Origin: Cryptomeria japonica
Lineage: Eukaryota > Streptophyta > Pinopsida > Cupressales > Cupressaceae
DNA length: 64,000 nucleotides
Direction: 5' to 3'
Assembly (NCBI RefSeq): GCF_030272615.1
Contig: NC_081413.1
Span: 144,808,476 to 144,872,475 of the forward strand
Under the pieces are notes generated by a model. The model made no database searches. It saw only the letters and a list, made by a program, of their open reading frames with translations, and was not told where the DNA came from. Both the position numbers and the translations under genes were made by a program. Positions within the stretch are counted from its first letter, which is position 1. Every line of letters starts with the position of its first letter. Below are positions 12,799-25,305 of this stretch, piece by piece.

Positions 12799-12874
12799 CT
12801 GTTCTAAAAAATCATCACAAACACTCCTCTCCGAATAGTTAAACCTTACCAGAAAATTCTCTTTTAGGAGCCAT

Positions 12875-13489
12875 TTTGAAAATGCAAGAAATAAATGCCA
12901 CTCTTAAACAACTCTGAGAAGAATCAATTATCTAATTTAGAACACTGCACAAGAATTGCTACACAAAAATATGAGAGAACCCGTTCTTTGCTTAAAGGAA
13001 TTTGCTTTGCAACTGGATCGACTTGCTCTGTATCTGAGGAAAATAACTCTGCGTTTGCTCTTCTGCAAAATCCTTTAAAAGATATCTTTACCCGGTTGTT
13101 AGGAAATCAAATATTTGTACTCAGGGCCTTAACTATAACATTGATTCCGCATGCTTCGACCGTCCCTTCAAAATTGAATTCATACAAGAATTCGTATTTT
13201 TCGCTCCAATGGGTCACAACATTCCTGCAAGTGTTTCATTCTGCTCTTTCGCAACTTCGCGAAGCATAACTATCAGGCAGCTTGGTCCTGCAAAATAACG
13301 CCAACCGTTCGATCAAAAGAAACTTGATCGAGCGTTAGGTTAACTGATGGCTTTGGTTTTACTCTAGGTCCCTCTTTTTTATTGGCTACATGATACCATG
13401 TGGCATCCAACCATTGGCCTTGAAATTCCCTTTGCATTCCACTTGATACTGGCCACGTGTCTTTCTTTCATACCACCGGTTCCAGCTTG
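12875..13489 (-). other. Presumed leader and promoter side of the decayed ORF
   Basis: No coding capacity in the ORF's sense. On the minus strand GTAGCCAATAAAAAAGAG (about 13370-13387) places a CCAAT box beside an AT run about 500 bases upstream of the ORF, and direct TCGCGAAGTTGCG palindromic matter lies near 13250-13265. Promoter function is inferred only. Confidence 0.35.
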
Positions 13490-14296
13490 GCGGGCCCACA
13501 CTTTCTTCTTAGACCACGTGTCATCATGACATGTGGACGGCTCGCATTCACTCTCGCTATTTCGCAGGGTATAAAGGACGTGCATCTTACCCTTGCGAAA
13601 TAGTGCGGGCCGTCGGATCATCTCTTAAGCTAATCGGCTTTTAATCCTCTGAAAAGGCTCTCAGGAGGGGTGGGCCTGCTGACTCATCGTGAACACCTGG
13701 CGCCCAGTCACTTTCGGAGCTGACTTGTCACCTTCTTATTTGCCAAAAGGAAACCACGGGGCCCCACTGTCTTCTTAACCTCCAGGTCATCATCATGACA
13801 CGTGGATGGCTCTCGTGCACTCTCGCTATTTTGTGGGGTATAAAGGACGTGCATCTTACCCTTGCGAAATAGCGCGGGCTGTCACATCATCGCTCAAGTT
13901 GATCTACTTTTAACTACCTGAAAAGGCTCTCAGGAGGGGTGGGCCTGCTGACTCATCGTGAACACCTGGCGCCCAGTTACTTTCAGAGCTGACTTGTCAC
14001 CTTCTTATTTTCCAAAAGTAAACCACAGGGCCCCACTATCTTCTTAACCTCCAGGTCATCATCATGACATGTGGACGACTCTTGTGCACTCTTGCTATTT
14101 CATGTGGTATAAAGGACATGCATCTTACCCTTGCGAAATAGCACGGGCCGTCGGATCATCGCTCAAGTTGATCTACTTTTAACCGCTTGAAAAGGCTCTC
14201 AAGAGGGGTGGGCCCGCGGACTCATCGTGAACACTTGGTGCCCAGTCACTTTTGAAGCTAATTTGTCACTCTGTTACATCCCAAAAGGAAACCACG
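13490..14296. repeat. Three tandem copies of a 269-bp promoter-like unit
   Basis: The word GAAAAGGCTC recurs at 13651, 13920 and 14189 (spacing 269 each time), and the GGCCCCACTNTCTTCTTA block recurs at about 13490, 13759 and 14029. Each copy holds an ACGTGG-type G-box beside a TCATCATGAC motif, and GTATAAAGGAC (TATA-like, plus strand) inside a stem-loop. A worn fourth relic of the hairpin arm is at about 14510-14530. The third copy loses similarity at about 14296. Confidence 0.85.
13557..13603 (+). promoter_or_regulatory. Stem-loop around a TATA-like motif (first of three)
   Basis: Arms CTATTTCGCAGGGTA and TACCCTTGCGAAATAG pair along 15 positions with one bulge, leaving a 16-base loop that starts at the TATAAAGG motif. 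Copies at 13826-13872 and 14095-14141 keep the right arm exactly but have changes in the left arm, so only this copy folds well. The regulatory role is inferred. Confidence 0.5.
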
Positions 14297-14885
14297 GGGC
14301 TTGAGTAAGTTATTAACAGCTGTACCCACCAAGTCATCTCCACCTACGACCCGACTCACCTCTGGGGCCCGCCTTTTTAGCCTTTAATCCTGACCCGTTG
14401 ACTATTGTGACTTGTGCCACATGCCGCCAACTTACTCACTGTCAACCACCAGCTGGACCGTCTATGTGGCATGCCATGTGTTTTTCACAACTTTGTTGGT
14501 TTTAAACTATGCGCAACTTCGCCTAGCGAAATAGCGTGAGCCGTGGATCCGTCCGCGAGATGCGCACTAGTTACTGGGCCCGACAACTTTAGAAGAAAAA
14601 CATATAAGGCATAAATTTTTCGATTAATTAACATAACCGCCTAGGCAAACAACAAGGGGGGACACTTTCTACGACCCCATGACCCATTACTTAAGTGAAT
14701 AAAGTAACGAAAGATTAGAAACCAGAGGTTTTAGAACGAAACACAAGAGGATTTAAAAACAAAAACCCTAAAACCCTTGAGGTCTAGAACAAAGCTGAGC
14801 ATTTGGAATGACATCCTATTCAAAAATTCAACAAAACCATAGCCAATCATGGAAAAAGAAAAACCCATTTTAATCAGTGATAACA
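14297..14885. other. Right terminal part of the 8293-14885 insertion
   Basis: No gene. It contains AACAAGGGGGGACACTTTC at about 14651, which looks like a plus-strand polypurine tract, but no LTR start follows it. It ends GTGATAACA at 14885, next to the CACCT duplication. Confidence 0.4.
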
Positions 14886-15257
14886 CACCTAACCCAAATT
14901 CTAAGGGCAAAAGAGGTATACTCAACCCTGTGAATCCAGGTGAAGACAAACCTCGCACCATGACAATAATGTACTTGCAATCTCCTGCAGCCAAGAGTCA
15001 CACAAGAACACACACACACACACACACACACACACATTTAATGAAGGTGCTAGCTCAAGATCAATAACAAGAATCAGGAAAACAATTAAACTTACATAAG
15101 AATTGATGTGAAAGCACATTAATAGGTACACACAATAATCATAATATCTGACTACAACATTACATCATGGTAAATCAACCATTCAAGAATGCCACATAAA
15201 AAAAGTCAACCAAGGTCAAATTAGTTTTACAAAGCTGACTAGGGTAGGGGCACTACA

Positions 15258-15270
15258 TTCTCCCCCCTAG
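15258..15270 (-). other. Polypurine tract of the LARD-like element
   Basis: TTCTCCCCCCTAG on the plus strand is CTAGGGGGGAGAA on the minus strand and directly abuts the LTR end at 15257. It fixes the left LTR as the 3' LTR. Confidence 0.85.
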
Positions 15271-18200
15271 GCTCCGACTTACTCCCACAAGTTGTAAGGC
15301 TAAGCGGAACTCATGCAACACGTATTAGCCCTGAAACTCAATTAACAATTATCAATTTGCACATATGAATCTTTTCACAAACAATCAAAATATTATTTCT
15401 AAATCCTCTACAAATGCCATTATCCATTGGCAAGCTACATCTAAAACCATACACTTCTTAAAATATTCTAAGGATTATCCACAATCACAGTAGAAAAACC
15501 AGAATTTTCTTCCTTTCATTACACCAAATTAAAGCATTAAAAGAGGTAAACAACAATTACCACACTCATTCTACCAAGCAGGACAAGAAAACATGCCATC
15601 ATGATCAATTTCTTTTACAAATTCATCTTTTTACAAAACTTTATCACGTAGAACTAGCTTCAGATATACATTTCTACAACCAAGTTAACTTTCAATAAAT
15701 AAGAGCAACATAAATAACTCAATTGTTTACACTTTCCAGGCATAAAAGAACCTTTCCAATGACTATGTCCCATAACATAATGGCAAGTTAACACCATTAA
15801 ATCCATAATTACACATAATAACCATCCACTTAACTGGAATGCACAACACAAAAGGCCACATGCCAGCATGTCTAATGCTCAGTCAAGGATAACATGCACG
15901 ATCAACATCTCTATGGCTGATCTCAGAACAAATAACATGATCATAAATATCCAATATCTCACTCAAGGGCTTGATGGTGCTAGGGCACACCATAGTGGTG
16001 CTACCTTCCATACAAGACCATCATGAATATCCCTTGTTGCATAAGGTGGTTAGCCTCCAAGAGATAGTCACCACACATAGGTAGGTAGTAGATCCTAGCT
16101 GCCTCACAGCCTCACATACCCCCATCCTCAAGGTTCCCTATGTCTACTTCCTCGTATACACTCAACCAAGACCATCTCCTACATTCTTGGAGAGGAATTC
16201 ACATTTCAACACAAGACCAACATCCAAAAACAACAAGGATAAACTAGTTTAGCCACCAAAGTACATAAGAATAAAGATAATAATCATCAATTCCAACAGT
16301 AAGGCAAGAAAATAATTCCAGAATTGCAACATCAAATCAAGTAAGCAAAAGATCACAAGATCATGGCTAAACCTTCAAGGTCAAAGTAAAATAAATTGCT
16401 GGCCCACAAGGAAATAAATAAAAAATATCGTAAGTGCACATAACATCACTATGTGACTAGCATCTAGCCACCAACGAGGAGGGAAGGAACAATCATCTAG
16501 CTATCGCAGTAGCTCATCATGTGGTGTGGCCTAGTCACACATCTGCATGGCATGGCAGTGTGCACCTAGACATCACCCCACATCACATTGTCACGCGGTA
16601 TGGTTCTACCCTAAACTTGTCAGTAGGCCGCATGGCAATGCCTACTACATCCCGCATCGTGTCTCAGCATGACATAGCAATACTCCAAGTGGAAAGGGCA
16701 TGCAATGGACGTATCCCACATGGTAGTGTACCTCATAGAAAAGGGCATGCGTAGGTCACACCCCGCATAGCGACGCACCTCTCAGGATACTCGCCATAAG
16801 CCAGAGGTATACGTGGCTAAGGTCTACCCACAAGTCTACCAACGCTAGTCAATTGGCAGCTCATGTGAAAAATAACATACCTTTCATGAAGACAAGGAAA
16901 AAGATCCTCCAATAAAACCCATCAATCTGCTCAAGAACTGACATCAATGTGCTCAAATAAAGGATAGGAATAGGCTGGCACACATGAACCTTATGAATCG
17001 GTTCATCATAAGGGAAAGTATTGAGTACACCTATAATACAGTTTCATTATATAACTATATTTTTCCTTGAAATAGAGAAGCTAAAGTCACTTCACGTCGA
17101 CATTACTCGTACGTCGTTCCATACTATTCAAGGAATGGTGACTTCTAATACTACCCCTTCACATACTAACCTATCAACAACCTGTGGGTTGGCACTCAGT
17201 AAGGAAACAAATAAGCAACATCAGATAAATAATATGGTTTACCATACTCATAAGAAAACATATCCTCCATGGTTGATTACTTCACCATCCCATGGGCACA
17301 CATAGCAAGCACGGGTTTCTTACAATACACAAGGAATAGCACCATTACTGGTTTAGTCACATTTACGGGGAGTACTTTTCAATACGCTATCATCTACTCA
17401 AGAAAGGTTTTACCTATGCTTTCCACATGAATCACTAAATAAAGTTTACTCTAGATACAAGTACTGAAATTATTAACAATTCACCATTACATAAGGAAAT
17501 AACATTATTCCGATATCTTTTCTAAATCCATTAAGAATTCACAACCACATTACTAACTATACAAATTTCGTTATGAAGCTCAAGACTTTCATCTTTCCAT
17601 AAGAAGCCCAAAAGCAAACATACAATTTCATACGCATTATAAAAATTCTTTTTAAATCAATGCATTATTAGTAGCATTTCTATAAATGTTATGATTTAGG
17701 CAAAGAGAAAGGAAAGAGAGTTTGATAATCAAACTATTTCCTACAAAGACACAATATCAACAAGATCACACTACAAGCTAAAATTTATCACTATGTCTAT
17801 CATTTTAATTGCATGGTTTTCATTTTGCTACCATTTTAGGAGGATGCCAAACAACCTAACATGGCATTTCCAATTATTATGGTTGCACAGAATGTTCTAG
17901 TTTTCCAAACAACAAGTATCAAAATAGGTAATTTTATCGATAATGCAAGACCTCTTGAGAACACTCACTATTCTTAGTTCAAACAAAACATATCAAAAAA
18001 AAAAAAATCTGCAACCTATCATTGAAAATTCAAGGTATGGTAAGAAGATAAGCGAGGAGCTATCAACTAAATAATACACATTTATGCATACACATGAAAC
18101 AAGCTTTTCATTTGTACTTTCTAAACATAATAAGGAAACTACATATATCCAAAAGAAAGTTCAATGGAGCATTGCTAAAATAGATCCTCAATCAAACCGG

Positions 18201-19035
18201 TTTAAAGAAGCACATAAAACAATCTTTTGTGGAACACATGAATACACTCTTGAAGCTACTATAACATGTTCTCTTTTAGGTACTTCTTTTACAAACAAAG
18301 TAGTTTCACATAATTCAACTATTCGCATATTAATGCACCTTACTTAAGATTAAATTTAATTATGTTACTCCTACAAAACACATGGAGAATTCTTTAATGT
18401 AAACATACAATTTTCTCCCAATAACCAATATGAACTTTCAAACCAAAGCCCTTTTATAATCTAAAACCACACAAGCATTATAAGGCTCGTACAAGGGCTC
18501 AAGGAGTTGCAACCTTTCTCTTGCAAAAAGAAAACTCACATAAGGGATAATTATACTTATACCAAGAATTTTAATTTCTAGAGAGAGAGAGAGGAGGAAG
18601 AGTGATAATCATTCATTTTCTACATAAAAGCATTCAATATCTACCACACTAGTCCTTCAAGCGAACAACACTAAGCTAGATCATAACCTTAAACAAGCAC
18701 ATTTCATACTTTTAGATTCAAGACAACACTAACCAACCCAAATGGATTAGTCAAAAGAGTACAATGAATCAAAAGGAAGGTACACAGGACTCTCTTTTAG
18801 AATAAGAGAAATCATAGAGAAAGACCTCAATAAGTAGACAAAGCACATATAATCATTCAAAAGCACCCACATCAAGAAGGTGAAAACAAGGTGTGAACAC
18901 ACGCGTCACACACCAGATAAGGTTTGCTCAATCACACTCACACAACAAGGAGGACAAGCATACAACATAAGGTCAATACACCTCACACCAACTAAGGGAA
19001 CAAGCGAAACCAGAGATCCTAGTGTTGCAACATGG
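15271..19035 (-). other. Non-coding interior of the LARD-like element
   Basis: 3.8 kb with no frame over about 95 codons and none with a retroelement motif on either strand. A GC-richer patch at about 16440-16860 carries repeated GCATGGCA-type words. The absence of gag and pol relics, beside well-preserved LTRs, argues that this interior was non-coding before insertion and has not simply decayed. Confidence 0.75.
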
Positions 19036-19047
19036 GCTCTGATACCA
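19036..19047 (-). other. Primer-binding site of the LARD-like element
   Basis: GCTCTGATACCA is an exact complement of the canonical initiator-tRNA-Met primer site, separated by AA from the LTR starting at 19050. It shows the element is minus-strand and the right LTR is its 5' LTR. Confidence 0.92.
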
Positions 19048-21088
19048 AATGTACTACCCCGCCAGGAAACCTCGAAGGGATAAAGCTAAAACACACAATG
19101 GACTGCAAATTTTTTATTTTTTATTTTTATAATAAGACACAACATTAAGATACATTGGAGTTATCTAAAGCTTCAATAACACAACGAAAGACTAAACAAA
19201 CCTAAGGAGTTTCCCAACGTGATTATGTAACTTAACACCTAACTCAACTCGTGACATCTGATCCAATTGAGCAGGATATCTTAATTACATGTTATTACTT
19301 AAAACATGGATATAATTTGTTCAGTAAATTAAAATTATAGATAATACGACGTGTTCATCCATTAAGGTTGAAGATGAGGCTACATGAGGAAATTTACCCA
19401 TTAAAGTTAAAACATAGATAACATGTGGAGGTTCGTCCATTAGAGTTAAAATATAGTTAACTTGATGAGTTCATCCAATTTAGTTAATATATAGCTAATA
19501 TGATGAAGTTAGTTTATTAAGGTTTAAAATGTAAATAGCCAAATGAGTTCATACATTATAGTTAAAATATCGCTAATAAGATGAAGTTCATTTATTAAGG
19601 TTAAAATGTAAATAAGCAAATGAGTTCATCCATTATAGTTAAAATATAACTAATAATATGAAGTTCATTGATTAAGGTTAAAATGTAGGTAGTCAAATGA
19701 AGTTCATCCATTAGAATTACAATTTAGGTAATATGACGAGTTCATTCAATAGTTTTTAACCATTCATTACGTTCAATTTTACATCAAACATATGCCATAC
19801 ATCTTGTTCCAAAACGTACTAATTTCATCATTGCTAATGAGGTCTTTTCATGCATACTTATTTTCATTAACATTAACAGAATTTATTCCTTTATGACCCA
19901 ATTTATTGCATTTAAGAGACGACTACATACATGCATATATGATAAATCTCATCTAATCCACTTATACATTCTAAAAAAGTGCCATCCATACATGCTAACA
20001 CTAATCATGAAACATAAGGAAAAAAGCATCACATAACACCAAATTGATATCAAAGTTCACCCCTAAAGGGATACATCTCTGGGTCTGCTCAACTACAAGA
20101 CCCCTCTGATCTTTAACTAAGTTAAGAATACATAAGGTTCATGTCATTTACAATCCTGCCATTTAGGCAAACATAACCAATATACAAACGACCACTTTGG
20201 TCAATAAAAACATAATGATCCCTACATAGAAACAGACCCAACTGAACATATTAAAAGCAAATACAAAGGTCCATTGCTTGACAGTACTCTAACTAGAGAC
20301 CTGACCCGCTATGGTCAACCACAAATCAACCCTCAACACCCGCATAAAGGACAAGACCAGATATAACACCATCACAAACAACGGTCAACTTGAGACCAAG
20401 GGCAAAAGCAGGTACCCCAATTCAATCCATACGACAAGGTCCAACAATTCAAAATCATAGATTTGCCATTTCTTAAGCAAATGCAAACACAAAAAATTAA
20501 ACATGCAAATGCAAGAATCAGAAATGACCATCTACTTCCATATTTTTTAAATGTTACATTCGATCTAGTTTTCTAATAGATCTAAGTTGATGTCGTGCCC
20601 AAACTTTTTGGCATAAATGGAAAAACAATTTTTATTTTTTTTTGAACATAACCTCACAAAATAGTCTACATTAAAATGAAATCAATTAAGTTTTGTCGTA
20701 ACTAAGATGTAAGTAGAATTGTTCACTAACATTGGATTAATTAACTCACTCATAAAAGCGACATTAATTAATGATGACTAATTATTACTTATGCATTCAT
20801 TCATTAATAAAATCAAATTTAAAGTTTCAACTTAACCTCTTATATATGCTATATTTATACATATACATTAAAATTAAATCAATTGAGTTTTGTCTTAACT
20901 AAGATGTAAGTAGAATTGTTCACTAACATTGGATTAATTAACTCACTCATAAAAGTGACATTAATTAATGAGTACTAATTATTCCCTAAGAGGGTCCTCG
21001 CAATTTAATTAGTTAATTTAATTAACCTAATTAAATTTCTACTAATTAAAGTCGAGGGAAAATTAAATATCTAAATTGCATTTAAAAC

Positions 21089-22749
21089 TGTAGACGTCTA
21101 AAAATGGTCAATGCTTGCAGAATCATACTTTTAACATTTGCGCATTGCCTTATTTTAGGGTTTTTGCGTCGCATTAACATTTCTTCTATGTTGCGTACTT
21201 GGTCTTTATCATTTGCGAGCATTGAGTCCTTCTTCTACATTCTTCATTTGTCTCACTTTCGAATTTGGTCTTGTCGATAGCAATCTTCAGTCATGATTTT
21301 GGTCTATCTTATCCTATCGCATCAATGTGCGTGCTCATTTGGCATATTTTGACATCATCAATTCGATTTCATTTTGGACATCGTCAATCCTAATCAATGA
21401 TAGAATTAGAGTTTTGTCCTCTGGTCAATCTTGTCATTTTGCGATCAATTTGTCATCAATCTTGTCATTTTGCGATTGATTTCTCATTGATCATTGTCAT
21501 TTTTAATCTTGTCATTTTGTGATTGATTTGTCATCGATGAATTAGGGTTTTGTCCTCTAGTCAATCTTTTCATTTTGCGATCGATTTCTCATCAATTGTT
21601 GTCATTTGTCAATCTTGTCTTTTTGCGATCAATTTCTCATCGATCGTTGTTTTCTTTTCAATCTTGTCATTTTGGCGATCGATTTGTCATCGATTGTCGT
21701 CTTTCTCAATCATGTCAATTTGGATCAATTTGTCATTGTTCCTCATTAATTGGTGCATTTATCAATCAAATCATTTATCAGCATTGGTCCTTTGTTAGTC
21801 ATGATCAAATCGAATTGGCATCAGTTATCTTTTGTCAAGACCTAATTGTCATCCTTGCATTTCTAATTCATCTTCTAAGGTTTTATGATTTATTCATTTA
21901 ATCTTGTTTGTCATTTTACCTCTAGGTTAAATAATTTATTTATTTATTGTAAGTCTTCTTGTCACAATTAAATATTTATTTAATTGGCTAATTAATTCCT
22001 CCCTCTTTGTGAATTAATTAATGAATGAAAAATTATTAATTAATTTACCTAATTTTCCAATTTACTAATTTCTCCTAATTCCTAATTTTCTAATTTTCAT
22101 CAATTTTCTAATTTCTTAATTTCCACCTAATTTTCTAATTTGTCAAATTCAGTTTCCACCTAATTAATTTCTCTCTAGTTTCTATCTATTTTTGTGCTTT
22201 GGTGGAAGCATGAATTTCTCATGCATCATACTATTGGCATAGCAAGATGTCATAAGCTTCTAGTCCTATAACCTTTGCATTGGCAATATGTCATAATTCA
22301 TGACATAGAAGGTGTCATAACCTTCTTCTTTTCACTCAATTGTGCCATTTTTGAAATCAATTGCCTCTAATATCAATGTCATGCTAATCTTGTCTTTTCT
22401 CCGATTTATCTATAAATTGGATGAATTTCTTCAATCAAAAGGTCGAATCAATCACGCTTTTAGTACCCTTATGTTGTCGTCTCGTCTTGTCAGTCTTGCT
22501 TTCATATTATACTTATGCGCTTGAAGGTGAGATCCACAAAACAAAGTAATTTGAAGGAGAAAGAAGGACAATGGAGATTTCTAGAGGAGATATTCACATT
22601 TGCGATGGTTTGCATTTGAATTGAATGTCTTGTTTTTTTTTATGCATCTCTATTGAATGTAATTAGGATTTGTCATTGCAATTGAGTTTTCGTGATTGAG
22701 CTAGTCCAAATTTGCTATTGCTTTGATGATTTCTAGATTCCTACCTACA
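21089..22749 (+). mobile_element. Solo LTR, 1661 bp, inside the inverted chromovirus LTR
   Basis: TGTAGACGTCTAAAAATGG at the left and CCTACCTACA at the right give TG...CA ends. The flanks AAAAC (21084-21088) and AAAAT (22750-22754) are a 5-bp duplication with one mismatch. The empty site can be read from the other LTR at about 32690-32710. A TATA-like TCTATAAATTGG at about 22405 fits the plus orientation. Neither a primer site nor a polypurine tract adjoins it, so it is a recombined remnant. Confidence 0.8.
21421..21730. repeat. Tandem repeats of about 50 bp in the solo LTR
   Basis: Six imperfect copies of CAATCTTGTCATTTTGCGAT followed by CGATTTCTCATCGATTG, spaced roughly 30-58 bases. The frames across it (21550-21901) are repeat artefacts. 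Confidence 0.7.
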
Positions 22750-23282
22750 AAAATATTCCAGGCTAACTAAATAATGATGCGGATATCTTAAATCTAAAAT
22801 TTAATTAATCGAGCACACACAAAATTCATTATTTATATTTAGCCAATTAGGTTTCAAAATTAATAATGTTATTTGCCAAATAAATCTAATTTATACTATA
22901 GCCAATTTTAATTTCCCCTAAACCTTCAAATTTCGACGATTAAATAATCTGGCCAAAATTGGCCTCATAGGTTAAAAATTCGTATAAAATAATTAATAAT
23001 TCTCATTTACAAATTTCCCCCAAATTAAATTTAACTTGACGTCCATATTTAATTAAATACAAAACTTATCTATGAAATACCCTTATTAATGATCCATGAT
23101 AAAATTACGTTAGTAATTGCGATATTAGAGCTATATAAAATTAATCCCCCAATTTAAAATTCTGTTAAAAGTGAAAAGGGGGCTAATTATTACTTACGCG
23201 TTCATTAATTAATAAAATCAAATTTAAATAGGTTTTCAACTTAACCTCTTATATATATATATATTTATATATATACCTATAT

Positions 23283-23293
23283 GTATAAATATA

Positions 23294-23389
<96 letters not shown>
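23283..23389. repeat. TA dinucleotide microsatellite
   Basis: An uninterrupted TA run of roughly 90 bases in the inverted LTR. The matching position of the other LTR (31840-31940) holds a shorter TA run followed by a CA run. Confidence 0.9.
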
Positions 23390-23391
<2 letters not shown>

Positions 23392-23976
23392 ACAATTGGA
23401 TAAACAAATCTAAATTAATACCCATTCATACATTTTTTTTTTTAATATAAATTAGCCCAACTATACCAACTAAATATATGATTTCAACTTACAAATAAAA
23501 CCTAAGTTTAAAAATTATAATAAAAACTAAAATTCAAATCTTTCTTTCATTTTTCTATGCTAACCCTAACCTGAATATGGGCTACGGTTGCATTACTAAC
23601 ATACTCTTATTTTTAAAATGCTAACCCTAACCCAAAACTGGGTTAGGGTTGCATATTTTTATTACTTAAAAATCCTTTCTTTCTCTTTTGCTTTTACCCT
23701 AACGCAAAATGGGGTTAGGGTTTAATTTATTTATTTTTGTGAGTGTGTGTGTGTTGTAGGTACGACGGCCATGGAGGCGGCCTTTATTTATTTTTTGTTG
23801 CAGGGTCGAGCTCGAAGGGGGGAACCGTGGTGGTTCTAACACCACATGGGGTGGGGGGGGTAATGGCTCCCCACAGGGATGGCCACAACCATGCCTGTGG
23901 GTCACGACCCATAGTGGCAGCCTTGGCTACCATTGTGTGTCGCGGCCCACAACGCCGCCACTGTGGAGCGCCGCAA

Positions 23977-24716
23977 TTTGAAGGCATGAGTTGCAGTCCA
24001 CCTTTTGAGAGCGATGACCTCCACATGCTGGAGACAAGAGGAATACAAGTGTGGCCTAGCTGTAGACACCCTCACATGGGAGATCTTCACAGAGAGGTTT
24101 AGGGAGAGATACTTGTCAGAGCACTTCAGGTAGCATAGGATAGATGAGTTCCACGACCTCCAGCAGAAGGGTCTCTTAGTGACCCAGTACGCGAGTAAGT
24201 TCATTGAGCTCCTACCTTATGTGGATTACTTGAAGGACAAGAAGATTCTTGTCAACCATTTTATCAAGGGACTTAATGCCGGGATAACAGGACCGGTGAG
24301 GATGGCCGCTCTAAGGAGCCTTCAGGTTGCCGTCGAGAAGGCTTTGATAGCCGAGGAGATTCAGGTCAAGCCATAGGACACGAGGTATCAATTTTAGAAC
24401 TGAAACCTGGCATCCTAGTCTTTCAGGTTTTAGAAACCCCACTGGAAAGGCAACCACATAAATGCATCGGAGTCCTATAAACCCCCTCCTCCGCAACAGT
24501 CATAGTAGACTTAGAGGCAAAGGCCCCTCAGGGACAGCAGGGCTCCAGGCCCAAGTAGTGGCATTCACAGGGTCCTAGGCATGACCAAAGAGCACAGGGT
24601 ACATACACACCTCTAGCACGAACTCAGCAATCCTCCAGGGGTGGGTACAGTGGTTCGAGCGGGACAGGTGGGCAGCCTTTCTCTAGGCCTCAGGGCACAC
24701 ATTTTTAGGCATGCGG
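23977..24716 (+). pseudogene. Chromovirus gag fragment (copy 1)
   Basis: Gag coding begins abruptly in mid-domain at about 23977. It contains the retrotransposon Gag core in the frame 24179-24376 (TQYASKFIELLPYVDYLKD and HFIKGLNAGITGPVR), followed by a Gln/Pro-rich, frameshifted spacer. Gag would assemble the particle. Several stops and frameshifts leave no usable frame longer than 65 codons. The N-terminal third, present in copy 2 at 33140-33656, is missing here. Confidence 0.7.
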
Positions 24717-25290
24717 TGCTTATTTCACATGTGGGGCTATGGGGCACATGGCGAGAGAGTGTCTGCATGGTCAGATGGTAGGTAGTCAAAGGATGGCAAC
24801 ATCAGAGCCTATAGTTGGAGATATTGGCAAGTCCCATAGGGTCTTCATAGTGGTTGACAATCGCCAAGCAGAGCACCAGGCCACAGTCATTGAGGCTACA
24901 GGTATGATCAAAGGTATCGGTATTTCTATATTATTTGACTCAGGAGCTACTGACTCCTTTATATCTCCATTGGTTGTGGAGTGTTGCGGGCTAGTGGCAG
25001 TTAGGCAAGGTGTCAGTTGGGAAGTGGAGTTAGCTTTAGGGGCTAGAGTGTCAGTGGATTCAAAGGTTAGGGGATGTCCACTCTAGATTGGTAATAACAC
25101 CACCTTAGTAGACCTTATAGTTACACCACTTGGATCTTATGGCATCGTACTTGGCATGGATTGGCTTTACACCTACAGAGCCAAGATGGATTGTCACCTA
25201 ATAAAGATCAACTGTGAGGATGATAATGGTGCTCCCATAGTAATCATTGGGATTCAGAGGCCCATGTCTCTTTGTATGATTTTTGCTATG
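24717..25290 (+). pseudogene. Zinc knuckle and aspartic protease (copy 1)
   Basis: The knuckle reads AYFTCGAMGHMARECL: the first Cys of the CCHC signature has become Tyr, a G-to-A change. The protease follows, with the active-site block ILFDSGATDSFIS (catalytic Asp in DSG) at about 24940-24975 and the later LGSYGIVLGMDWL block. It would cleave the polyprotein. A TAG at 25084 and another stop at 25291 interrupt it. The corresponding part of copy 2 is at 34380-34708. Confidence 0.8.
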
Positions 25291-25305
25291 TAGCTTAAGC
25301 GGAGC

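Larger units (their letters stand above)
8293..14885 (-). mobile_element. 6.6 kb insertion with TG...CA ends in the left LARD LTR
   Basis: The empty site is preserved in the sister LTR (GACCACCTAACCC near 36375). Here CACCT is present on both sides (8288-8292 and 14886-14890) and the inserted DNA begins TGTTGTCTTC and ends GTGATAACA, the short inverted ends typical of LTRs. The content is a decayed minus-strand ORF of about 3.6 kb plus a 269-bp tandem array. I found no direct terminal repeat pair, no primer site and no polypurine tract at the expected places. It may be an LTR element with one LTR replaced, a very long ORF-bearing solo LTR, or another non-autonomous type. Orientation is taken from the ORF. 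Confidence 0.7.
4491..15257 (-). repeat. Left (3') LTR of the LARD-like element, split by an insertion
   Basis: It starts TGTACTGCCTCGCCAGG and ends GGGGCACTACA. The parts are 4491-8292 and 14886-15257; the uninterrupted sequence is visible in the other LTR at 36370-36390 (GACCACCTAACCC). Alignment to the right LTR is collinear (4491-6017 with 19050-20590; about 6615-8292 with 34709-36383; 14891-15257 with 36384-36859). The stretch 6018-6614 has no counterpart in the right LTR. No coding sequence is credible in it. Confidence 0.85.
20591..23970 (-). repeat. Inverted fragment of the chromovirus LTR
   Basis: It starts TGTCGTGCCCAAAC, the reverse complement of the LTR end at 33006, and follows that LTR backwards to about 31260, ending within the GC-rich tract. 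Two changes interrupt it: a solo LTR (21089-22749) and a duplication, in which the LTR-end segment 20668-20793 recurs at about 20865-20990 with a piece matching 23187-23260 between the copies. It is joined abruptly at about 23970 to plus-strand gag. Confidence 0.8.

Noticed and set aside
15007-15036. Poly-Thr/His frame 14849-15067
   Set aside because: Generated by the CA microsatellite in the LARD LTR.
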